DNA of 64,000 nucleotides from Hespellia stercorisuis DSM 15480 (GTDB lineage: Bacteria > Bacillota > Clostridia > Lachnospirales > Lachnospiraceae): positions 1-64,000 of the forward strand of contig NZ_FQZY01000021.1 in NCBI RefSeq assembly GCF_900142165.1, in the 5' to 3' direction. The translations under genes were made by a program, and so were the position numbers. Below the pieces are notes generated by a model, which saw nothing but the letters and a program-made list of their open reading frames with translations, made no database searches and was not told where the DNA came from. Position 1 is the first letter of the stretch. Every line of letters begins with the position of its first letter. This document shows positions 32,815-40,163 of the stretch, piece by piece.

Positions 32815-33336
32815 TTAGAATCTGTTTCTAACTGCCGGCATGTCCATGGAACCGCCGAGCAAATCCTGTAAATCACCGGAAATATCAACATTTGTAGGTG
32901 TAACAAGGAAAATATAATTTGAAATCTTCTGAAGATTTCCACTGATCGCAAATGTAGCACCTGATGTAAAATCAATGATCCGCTGTGCAATCTCAAGATC
33001 CAGTCCTTCTAAATTGAGGATGACGGTACGGCTGTCCAAAAGAGTCTCGGTGATTTCTCTTGCGTCGTCCACCGATGTCGGTTTTACCACACATACTTCC
33101 ATTCCTGCTGCACGCTTGCCGGAGGGCTGGCGCATTGGAGTTACCTTGTTAGACTGGTGCGATTTCTTTTCCGGTTGAGCATCGTAGTCATCGAAATCGT
33201 CTTTCTCCTTTTTGTTGAAAAAACTCTTTCGAGGCTTGTCCTCAAAATCATCATCATAATCGTCATAAAAATCGTCATCGTAGTCATCTTCGTCGTTCAG
33301 TTTCATAATATCAAGGAACTTATCAAACACACCCAT
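32815..33336 (-). CDS. sepF: Cell division protein SepF
   Basis: The 173-residue SepF anchors FtsZ to the membrane and organises the ring. It has a short N-terminal amphipathic helix (MGVFDKFLDIMKL), a very acidic linker rich in DD and DDY repeats (about 15-60), and a globular SepF domain (about 80-165) with VILNLEGLDLEIAQRIIDFTSG. The YggS-type gene immediately upstream (ylmE-sepF order) is conserved in Gram-positive bacteria. Confidence 0.95.
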   Translation of the reverse strand: MGVFDKFLDIMKLNDEDDYDDDFYDDYDDDFEDKPRKSFFNKKEKDDFDDYDAQPEKKSHQSNKVTPMRQPSGKRAAGMEVCVVKPTSVDDAREITETLLDSRTVILNLEGLDLEIAQRIIDFTSGATFAISGNLQKISNYIFLVTPTNVDISGDLQDLLGGSMDMPAVRNRF

Positions 33337-33390
33337 ATTTTACTCTCCTATCTGATGTTGTATTTATCTCAAGTATACTTTGTGTCTACC

Positions 33391-34086
33391 CTACACATTC
33401 TTATAATCGCGAACACCAAAGATTCCGGTTCCTACCCGAACCATGGTTGCGCCTTCTTCGATGGCAACCTCATAATCATTGGTCATACCCATAGAAAGTA
33501 TACTCACATTAACATTATCAATGTTTTTGTTAGTAATGTCAACAGATAATTTGCGCAAACCAGCAAAGATTTCGCGATTTTCTTCGGGATTTTCCACATA
33601 TGGAGCAATTGTCATTAGTCCGCAGATGTGAATATGAGGAAATTCGGCAATTTCTTCCACCATTGGAAGAACCTCTTCCGTGGATAGTCCGAACTTACTC
33701 TCTTCTTGAGCCACATTGACTTCCATTAAAATGTCAACGACACAGTTCTTTTTTGCAGCCTCTTTTTCGATGGCCTCAGCAAGCCTGACGGAGTCCACTG
33801 AATGAATCAAAGTCGTTTTCCCGATGAGATATTTTGCCTTGTTCCGCTGGAGATGGCCAATCATGTGCCATTTGATGTCCTGGGGCATTGCCTCGTATTT
33901 GTCGCACATCTCCTGCACTTTGTTCTCACCAAAGGTGCGGATTCCCAGATCATATACCTCCTGCAGCATAGAGACCGGCTTTGTCTTGCTCACAGCGATC
34001 AGTGTCACCTCGCTTCGATCACGCCCGGAGCGTCTGCAGGCATCGCTGATGCGCTCTTCTACTTCATTTAATTGTTTTTCTAACAT
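33391..34086 (-). CDS. YggS/YlmE-family PLP-binding protein
   Basis: The 231-residue alanine-racemase-fold protein binds PLP without known racemase activity and helps PLP homeostasis. The PLP lysine is in LIAVSKTKP at about 30, and the GLMTIAP and SMGMTNDYEVAIEEGATMVRVGTGIFG motifs are characteristic. It sits directly upstream of sepF as in the ylm cluster of Bacillota. Confidence 0.94.
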   Translation of the reverse strand: MLEKQLNEVEERISDACRRSGRDRSEVTLIAVSKTKPVSMLQEVYDLGIRTFGENKVQEMCDKYEAMPQDIKWHMIGHLQRNKAKYLIGKTTLIHSVDSVRLAEAIEKEAAKKNCVVDILMEVNVAQEESKFGLSTEEVLPMVEEIAEFPHIHICGLMTIAPYVENPEENREIFAGLRKLSVDITNKNIDNVNVSILSMGMTNDYEVAIEEGATMVRVGTGIFGVRDYKNV

Positions 34087-34153
34087 ATATATCAGACCTT
34101 TCTATTTTAGCATTACTATCGGGCAGAAGCCGGACAGTGATAAAAATCATTAT

Positions 34154-35548
34154 TTATTGAAATACAACCTCGCCCTCTTTTACCGTACTGCTGTCCAGAA
34201 CAATATGATCATAATTCGACAGACTATAGGAATCTGACTTGTCGATGATATAATACTCATCGCTTTCACAGAGAACTGTCACCGGGCGGAAAATGGCATA
34301 GCCTTTATTGATGTTATACGCGCCACGGAGCCGCTTGCGCTCAGTCAGCGCGGTGGTATCTCCGGATTCTGGCTTAATCAGGACATCGCCCTGCTTAAAA
34401 AGTTCTGGATCAATATAAACCATGCCATCTTCTGTCTGATAGTAGATGTCTGCTTCGACAAACTCAGAACTGCTTGCCCCGCCCTTGCCGGAGACCTGCT
34501 TCAGAACGCCAGATGCGCTGCTGTCACCACCATAGGTTATATAATCGCTCGGAATCACATAAAAATCTTTTTTCAAAACAGAGGTTTTGGGAATCTTTAA
34601 TCCATTTTGGTCTTCCAGAATCAGCTCAACATTTACAAAGCGTTCCGAACAATACTGAATCATGGAATTATCATAGCTTAAAATTGCATAGTTTGTGCCA
34701 TCCTTTGATACGACAGATAAATTCGCCCAGACAGATTCTGTGTGATTATCCAGATGTGTCTTGACGGATGTTGTATTGACCAGTTCAACCGCACTGTCTT
34801 TATCCAGCTCGACGATGACGTACCAACTCTCATCCGTGATGAGCTTGCAAACCGGCGCTCCAGCCGAAACCTGACTTCCATCTTCCAGCGAACTGCTCTC
34901 ATGGGTGGTTGAATCCAGATCTTTTTTGGTAAAGTTATCAATTGTAATATCCTCGTATCCGTCCACATTAAATGAGAGAATACCATCGGTTGGTGCGGTA
35001 GTTACATTAATTCCGGATGCATCTGCGGATGCCAGAATCGCATTCAACTGCGCGGCTTTTGTCTGGCTGGTTACCTTCTGAAGTGTGTTTGTAATCTCAT
35101 TTGCCAGGGTATGAACCTTCGAAAAATCTGTTCCGTTGAAGCCCTCATTGAAGCTCTGAATGGAACGGATGATATTCGACTGTTCTTTTGTGGAAAGAGA
35201 GACATCCTTTGCGGTTGTCGTTTCAGAATCCAGCTTGTTTTTGGAAACTGTATAAAGGTTCTCACCGTTGCGCACCTTGCTGTTCTCTGATACAAAATAA
35301 GTGATGTAGCCGGCGCTGTCCGTATTCACGACGGACTCACTGCGCAGTGCAAGACCTGTGTAAGTGTTGTTGCGCAGAATACTTCCCTCGCGCACTTCGT
35401 AGATCGAGACTCTCTTGGAGGTGAGATAGGTAAAAAGTGTTATAACCAGATAGACAAATACGATGGCAAACACGAAGATGCCGATATTAATCTCCTGGCG
35501 GTTTCTATATTTTTTAATGTTGACTGAATTATTCTTTTTCGCTGCCAA
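34154..35548 (-). CDS. HlyD-like single-pass membrane protein in the sepF locus
   Basis: The 464-residue product has a basic cytoplasmic N-terminus, one membrane helix (about 23-43, IGIFVFAIVFVYLVITLF) and a long extracellular part. A lipoyl-like segment (SAGYITYFVSENSKVRNGENLYTV), a helical hairpin region, and a C-terminal beta region follow. This resembles HlyD/membrane-fusion adaptors. No cognate transporter gene is adjacent, and the neighbours are yggS and sepF, so a role at the division site or envelope is possible. The TTG at 35548 is preferred because AGGAGG lies at 35557-35562; the in-frame extension to 35620 has no site. Confidence 0.7.
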   Translation of the reverse strand: MAAKKNNSVNIKKYRNRQEINIGIFVFAIVFVYLVITLFTYLTSKRVSIYEVREGSILRNNTYTGLALRSESVVNTDSAGYITYFVSENSKVRNGENLYTVSKNKLDSETTTAKDVSLSTKEQSNIIRSIQSFNEGFNGTDFSKVHTLANEITNTLQKVTSQTKAAQLNAILASADASGINVTTAPTDGILSFNVDGYEDITIDNFTKKDLDSTTHESSSLEDGSQVSAGAPVCKLITDESWYVIVELDKDSAVELVNTTSVKTHLDNHTESVWANLSVVSKDGTNYAILSYDNSMIQYCSERFVNVELILEDQNGLKIPKTSVLKKDFYVIPSDYITYGGDSSASGVLKQVSGKGGASSSEFVEADIYYQTEDGMVYIDPELFKQGDVLIKPESGDTTALTERKRLRGAYNINKGYAIFRPVTVLCESDEYYIIDKSDSYSLSNYDHIVLDSSTVKEGEVVFQ

Positions 35549-35652
35549 AATATTTTCCTCCTGACACTTTTTCAAGTATAACATTTTTTGTTGTATATTT
35601 CCAGTTCTGTGTGGAAACACTGTATATTATTGATAGTAAAGGAGGTAATATC

Positions 35653-35859
35653 ATGAAATGGTTCGATAATACAGCTCTTTCACTTGTTATTATTGGGGCA
35701 ATCAACTGGCTTCTGGTCGGGATTTTCCGGTTTGATCTGGTTGCATTTCTATTCGGCAATTTAAGCTGGATGTCCAGAATTATTTATACCATTGTCGGTT
35801 TGTGTGGTCTGTATCTGTTCAGTCTGTTTGGCAGAATCCATAGCATGTCCGAATCATAG
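35653..35859 (+). CDS. DUF378 small membrane protein
   Basis: The 68-residue protein has two membrane helices (about 8-27 and 38-60) with the DUF378 sequence ALSLVIIGAINWLLVGIF and a second helix ending in GLYLFSLF. The function of the family is unknown. GGAGGTAA supports the ATG at 35653. It is divergent from the HlyD-like gene and ends in a strong terminator. Confidence 0.85.
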   Translation: MKWFDNTALSLVIIGAINWLLVGIFRFDLVAFLFGNLSWMSRIIYTIVGLCGLYLFSLFGRIHSMSES

Positions 35860-35900
35860 AAATAAGGCATATTATAAATGCAGTAACCAGTCCATAAAAA

Positions 35901-35936
35901 CAGGGGGATCTCATAAGAGACCCCCCTGCATTTTTT
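35901..35936. terminator. Bidirectional terminator between DUF378 and dacF
   Basis: CAGGGGG (35901-35907) pairs with CCCCCTG, extended by TCTC/GAGA after one mismatch, loop ATAA, followed by six T. On the minus strand the hairpin is followed by TTTTT, so it can also end the dacF transcript. Confidence 0.85.
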
Positions 35937-35966
35937 GGGAAGGATACCATTAAAATCCATTCAAAG

Positions 35967-36938
35967 TTATTTTACGATTCCGGCCGTCAGCAGTTCCGAT
36001 GTATCCGCATAAAGCTGCTCCTTGCTGTCAGCGCCCATCACAACAGAAATGTATGGCGCATTAGTCATATCCTGATTGTAAAGAATCACACAGGATCCGG
36101 CTTCGTCGGTTGTTCCAGTCTTACCTCCCAGAACACGAACACCGTCCGGCATCTGTGTTACGCCGGTTGAATAGTAGTTGGTGGGTTCCCATACGACTGT
36201 CCGCAGTTCACCGGCTGAATTGGTAATGTTTGCATTGTAAGAAGTCTGCGAAATAATATCGATGAACCGCTGATCCTTACAGCAGGCATTGAACATCAGA
36301 TATAAATCATAGGCTGTGGTATAGTGATCCTCCTCGTGCAGTCCGTGTGGATTGACGAAGTTCGTGTGTGTTGCACCGAGTGCCCTGGCTTCTTCGTTCA
36401 TCTGGTTCACGAATGCATCAACACTGCCGGAAACATGCTCCGCAATCGCAATGGCGGCGTCGTTGCCGGAATACAGCAGAAGACCGTTCATCAGGTCATA
36501 CATTGTCAGTTTGTCTCCTGGTTCCAGACCACACACCTGAGCATCCGCATCAAAATTCACTGCATTTTCAGAGACGGTGACAATGTCATCCATATTGCCG
36601 TACTTCAAGGCTACATAGGCAGTCAGGACCTTGGTGGTACTGGCCGGGTAGATCTGGTCAAACAGTCTGTCACCATAAAGAACCTGAGCATTGGAAATGT
36701 CGAATAGTCCTGCAGCATGGAGATTCTCATCAGTCGTGTAGTTGGCAAGCTCAACGTTGGTGTTGGTTACACAGAGATCTTTTGCAAAGCCGTCACTTTT
36801 GACCAGTGATTTATTATATTGTGTCTTTTCATAATCCGTTGCGTACGTTTTAGCCTGCCCGCAGCCGCCGAGAAGACTCCCGGTGGTGAGTACAAGAGCA
36901 GTCAGCACGCAGATTTTCTTTTTATTTATACATTTCAC
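35967..36938 (-). CDS. dacF: D-alanyl-D-alanine carboxypeptidase, lipoprotein form
   Basis: The 323-residue penicillin-binding carboxypeptidase has active-site Ser100 in SxxK (STTK, 100-103), SGN at 157-159 and KTGT at 273-276. It trims the terminal D-Ala of peptidoglycan stem peptides. A lipobox GGC with Cys26 indicates a lipoprotein. The protein ends about 45 residues after KTG, so the PBP5-type C-terminal beta domain and amphipathic anchor of longer DacA/DacF proteins are absent. Its start overlaps mgsA by 17 bases, so it belongs to the mre/min/rod transcription unit. Confidence 0.88.
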   Translation of the reverse strand: MKCINKKKICVLTALVLTTGSLLGGCGQAKTYATDYEKTQYNKSLVKSDGFAKDLCVTNTNVELANYTTDENLHAAGLFDISNAQVLYGDRLFDQIYPASTTKVLTAYVALKYGNMDDIVTVSENAVNFDADAQVCGLEPGDKLTMYDLMNGLLLYSGNDAAIAIAEHVSGSVDAFVNQMNEEARALGATHTNFVNPHGLHEEDHYTTAYDLYLMFNACCKDQRFIDIISQTSYNANITNSAGELRTVVWEPTNYYSTGVTQMPDGVRVLGGKTGTTDEAGSCVILYNQDMTNAPYISVVMGADSKEQLYADTSELLTAGIVK

Positions 36939-37317
36939 GCCAGTCTAAATCTCCTCTATCTAAGGCAAGAACGAGAATCTCCGCAGTTGCGATGTTCGTT
37001 GCCATTGGTATATTGTATGTATCACATAGTTTTACGATATCATTGACATCCGGTTCGTGTGATTTGGGTGCAAGCGGATCGCGCAGGAAAATCAATGCAT
37101 CCATCTGATTATGCTCAATTTGAGCCCCTAACTGTTGTTTTCCTCCAAGATGTCCTGCCAGATACTTGTGAATGTTAAGATTTGTCACTTCTTCCACCAA
37201 TCTTCCCGTGGTGTCTGTCGCAAACAAATTGTGCTTGCTTAAGATGCCTCTGTAAGCTATGCAAAAATTCTGCATTAATTTTTTCTTTGCATCATGTGCA
37301 ACTAATCCAATGTTCAT
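36922..37317 (-). CDS. mgsA: Methylglyoxal synthase
   Basis: The 131-residue MgsA converts dihydroxyacetone phosphate to methylglyoxal and phosphate. Recognisable elements are NIGLVAHDAKKKLM at the start, TDTTGRLVE, and the catalytic aspartate region LIFLRDPLAPKSHEPDV. It lies between rodA and dacF, overlapping dacF and 13 bases from rodA, an unexpected metabolic gene in a cell-wall operon though seen in clostridia. AAGGAGAG precedes the ATG. Confidence 0.95.
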   Translation of the reverse strand: MNIGLVAHDAKKKLMQNFCIAYRGILSKHNLFATDTTGRLVEEVTNLNIHKYLAGHLGGKQQLGAQIEHNQMDALIFLRDPLAPKSHEPDVNDIVKLCDTYNIPMATNIATAEILVLALDRGDLDWREMYK

Positions 37318-37330
37318 GCGATTGCTCTCC

Positions 37331-38461
37331 TTACTGATATTTTTTCGGTTGTAAACCTACGTTAAGTACAAATCCAATCCCGATATAAAAGCATACAACG
37401 GAGGTGAGACCGTAACTAACAAAGGGTAGAGATATTCCTGTATTCGGGAAAATCTGTGTCGCCACACTGATATTGATGAACGATTGCACGCCAATCAGTG
37501 TGGCCATGCCGGTGCAGATGATTTTGCCTCCGGTGTCTTTCGCCTTTAATCCAATGATGATACATTCGATTACAATTAATAATAACAAAATTATGACAAT
37601 ACAACAACCCACAAATCCCAATTCTTCCCCAATAATTGCAAAAATAAAGTCTGTCTGCGGTTCTGAGATGAAATTGCCGTTTTTTACGGAGGTAGTGGTA
37701 TTGTTGTTGAGCCCTTTTCCGGTCAACTGCCCAGAGCCAATTGCCATAACAGAATTTAGCTGCTGGTAGGCTTCATCGGTCGCGTACTCTTCCGGTTCCA
37801 GCCAGGCAAGGATCCTCTTCTGCTGATAATCCTCCAGCAGTTTCTGATTTGGCTGCACCACGATACTGATAAAAATAATCGATACCGGGAGGACGATGGC
37901 CAGCACCGTTCCTATAAATTTGTAGCTCAGCCCGCCAAGATACATAATCACGCAGAACAATGCGGCGAGACAGATCGTATTGGACAGGTTCGGCTCCTTG
38001 TATATCAAAAATAAAGAAGGAAGAATCAGTGCAACAGCCTGTATAATCGTTCTTTTCTCATTGATGTCCTGTTCATGCTCCATCAAAAACTTGGCAAAAA
38101 ACAAAATGGTGATGATCTTTGTCAAATCAGATGGCTGGAAATTGGTAAATCCAAGACTGAGCCATCTCTGAGCTCCGTTAACCTCAATACCGAACAGCAG
38201 TACTGCAACGAGTAGAAGAATGTTGATAATGTACAAGACCCAATAAAGATTTAATACCCATTGATAGTCGAGAACCGCGATGACAGCCATGACGATAACG
38301 CCGATAATAACACCGATGATCTGCCGTCCCTGGACGGATTTCTGCGCGCTTCCAACGACAAAAATTCCAAGAACCGAGACAGCAATCACAAGCGCGATCA
38401 GACTGAACCGTACATCTTTTAGTTTATAACGTTTTACATTAAAAATCTGTTTTAAATTCAA
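37331..38461 (-). CDS. rodA: SEDS glycosyltransferase RodA
   Basis: The 376-residue polytopic protein of the FtsW/RodA/SpoVE family polymerises glycan strands for side-wall growth with PBP2. About ten helices are predicted. Family stretches are INGAQRWLSLG, the catalytic-loop region with EPNLSNTI, and the ending LPFVSYGLTSVVCFYIGIGF. The start overlaps the minE stop by four bases (ATGA). The partner PBP2 is encoded upstream in the same cluster. Confidence 0.94.
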   Translation of the reverse strand: MNLKQIFNVKRYKLKDVRFSLIALVIAVSVLGIFVVGSAQKSVQGRQIIGVIIGVIVMAVIAVLDYQWVLNLYWVLYIINILLLVAVLLFGIEVNGAQRWLSLGFTNFQPSDLTKIITILFFAKFLMEHEQDINEKRTIIQAVALILPSLFLIYKEPNLSNTICLAALFCVIMYLGGLSYKFIGTVLAIVLPVSIIFISIVVQPNQKLLEDYQQKRILAWLEPEEYATDEAYQQLNSVMAIGSGQLTGKGLNNNTTTSVKNGNFISEPQTDFIFAIIGEELGFVGCCIVIILLLLIVIECIIIGLKAKDTGGKIICTGMATLIGVQSFINISVATQIFPNTGISLPFVSYGLTSVVCFYIGIGFVLNVGLQPKKYQ

Positions 38462-38676
38462 TTCTTTTCTCCTGTTATCTCTGAATACCGGATATGGATA
38501 TCAGAATGTGTGACGTGTATCTGAAAGATCTCTGGTTTTACTTCTACATACTTTGAGAGGGTCAGATACATATCTTTGGTAAGTTTGTCTATCATATCGG
38601 GTGCACATTGCATTCTGTCTGCTGTAATCAGTACTTTTAGTCTGTCTTTGGCAATTGAAACAGAAGGTACACTCAT
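38458..38676 (-). CDS. minE: Cell division topological factor MinE
   Basis: The 72-residue MinE stimulates MinD ATPase and drives Min oscillation. The N-terminal anti-MinCD stretch is replaced by a short form (SIAKDRLKVLITADRM), followed by the topological-specificity domain with LSKYVEVKPEIFQIHV. It is shorter than the E. coli protein (88). minC, minD and minE are contiguous, so a MinE-type rather than a DivIVA/MinJ-type system is likely. AGGAGG supports the start. Confidence 0.9.
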   Translation of the reverse strand: MSVPSVSIAKDRLKVLITADRMQCAPDMIDKLTKDMYLTLSKYVEVKPEIFQIHVTHSDIHIRYSEITGEKN

Positions 38677-38687
38677 GGGACAGCCTC

Positions 38688-39479
38688 CTAATTCTTCTTA
38701 AAGAAATGAGACATTTTTGAAAAGATACCATTCGAGCGATTAAAATCTTCAATCGGAATCTCTTCGCCCATAAGCCGCTGACAGATTCGGGTGTATGCAC
38801 TCCCGGAAGCTGAGGACTCCCCGACAACCGGCTCGCCCTGGTTGGTGGCAATCACCACCTGCTCATCGTCCGGAATGACACCGAGCAGATCGATGGCGAG
38901 AATCTCTGTTACGTCCTCTACAGACATCATATCTCCCCGTCTGACCATATCGACACGCAGCCGGTTGATAATCAGATGATTGTCCCGTATTCCGTGGGTT
39001 TCCAGTAAACCAATAATTCGATCCGCATCGCGGATGGCCGACACCTCGGGCGTTGTCACCACAATACTCTTGTCGGCTCCCGCGATCGCGTTCTGGAATC
39101 CCTGTTCGATTCCGGCCGGGCAGTCAAGCAGAACGTAGTCATACTCCTCCTTCAGCTCGCCGGTCAGCTTCTTCATCTGTTCCGGAGAGACTGCGGTTTT
39201 GTCTTTTGTCTGCGCCGAAGGAAGAAGAAACAGATTCTGGAACCGGCTGTCGGAAATCAGTGCCTGCTTCAGACGACAGTTTCCGTTGATCACATCCACA
39301 AGATTATAGACGATTCGGTTTTCCAGACCCAGAACTACATCTAAGTTACGCAGCCCGAGATCTGTATCGATAACAAGTACCTTTTTTCCTTCTTTTGCAA
39401 GACCTATTCCTATGTTTGCGGTTGTGGTTGTCTTTCCGACACCGCCTTTCCCTGATGTAATAACGATAACTTCACCCAT
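38688..39479 (-). CDS. minD: Septum site-determining ATPase MinD
   Basis: The 263-residue ParA-like ATPase has the deviant Walker A KGGVGKTTT near residue 11 and switch motifs DTDLGLRN and DCPAGIE. A C-terminal amphipathic helix (GIFSKMSHFFKKN) inserts in the membrane when ATP is bound. It recruits MinC and is released by MinE. GGAGG lies upstream of the start. Confidence 0.96.
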   Translation of the reverse strand: MGEVIVITSGKGGVGKTTTTANIGIGLAKEGKKVLVIDTDLGLRNLDVVLGLENRIVYNLVDVINGNCRLKQALISDSRFQNLFLLPSAQTKDKTAVSPEQMKKLTGELKEEYDYVLLDCPAGIEQGFQNAIAGADKSIVVTTPEVSAIRDADRIIGLLETHGIRDNHLIINRLRVDMVRRGDMMSVEDVTEILAIDLLGVIPDDEQVVIATNQGEPVVGESSASGSAYTRICQRLMGEEIPIEDFNRSNGIFSKMSHFFKKN

Positions 39480-39502
39480 CTTATTAATTCCTCCAAGTTT
39501 AC

Positions 39503-40147
39503 TTAATATACCAGTGGATCGATATAAATATGGCTCCGATCGAGCACTGCTATCTTCGGTCCATCTATCTCGCTGTTTTCCTGGTATACGTTTTGACGCT
39601 TTGCCTCCACATCTGCGATTTTCAGATGTTTGGGCTGCATGTCCAGTGCGACTACAAATGCCGACCGGTCTCCGGTAATTCCCGCGTGTACAGATCCATA
39701 CAGCTTACCGATCACAACGATATTCCCTTTTGCAGCAATTTTCGCACCGGGTTCCACGTCCCCCAGCACAATGATGCTGGTTTCTGATTCCAGCACCTGT
39801 CTTTTGTATAATGTGCCTTTATAAAACTGGCCCTCTCTTCTGTCTTTTGTCTCGTAACAGGTATCCAGCAGATTCCGGTATATGAGGTCATTCTCCTCAT
39901 CCTTATCGATGATACATATTATATCGATGTCGGCTGCTTTGGATATAACCTGGATCAGCTGCTGTTCTTCCTCGCTGGTCATGACCCGTCCGCTAAAAGA
40001 GGCAGCCATTTTTGCTCCGTTGAAAAATTTGGCGGCATCCTGGAATTTGGAATGAACAGCCAGAAGCAGATCCTCAAAAGAAACCTCTGCGTTCAGGTAG
40101 ACTTCTAATCCATATTTACTACTTTTGATTTTTACCAAATTGTCCAT
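39503..40147 (-). CDS. minC: Septum site-determining protein MinC
   Basis: The 214-residue inhibitor of FtsZ polymerisation has an N-terminal FtsZ-binding domain (about 1-95) and a C-terminal beta-helical domain (about 105-210, VLGDVEPGAKIAAKGNIVVIG) that binds MinD. It precedes minD by 23 bases. The order minC-minD-minE follows PBP2, 16 bases away, so division-site and elongation genes are probably one transcript. Confidence 0.93.
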   Translation of the reverse strand: MDNLVKIKSSKYGLEVYLNAEVSFEDLLLAVHSKFQDAAKFFNGAKMAASFSGRVMTSEEEQQLIQVISKAADIDIICIIDKDEENDLIYRNLLDTCYETKDRREGQFYKGTLYKRQVLESETSIIVLGDVEPGAKIAAKGNIVVIGKLYGSVHAGITGDRSAFVVALDMQPKHLKIADVEAKRQNVYQENSEIDGPKIAVLDRSHIYIDPLVY

Positions 40148-40163
40148 AAATTCCCCTCACTTT

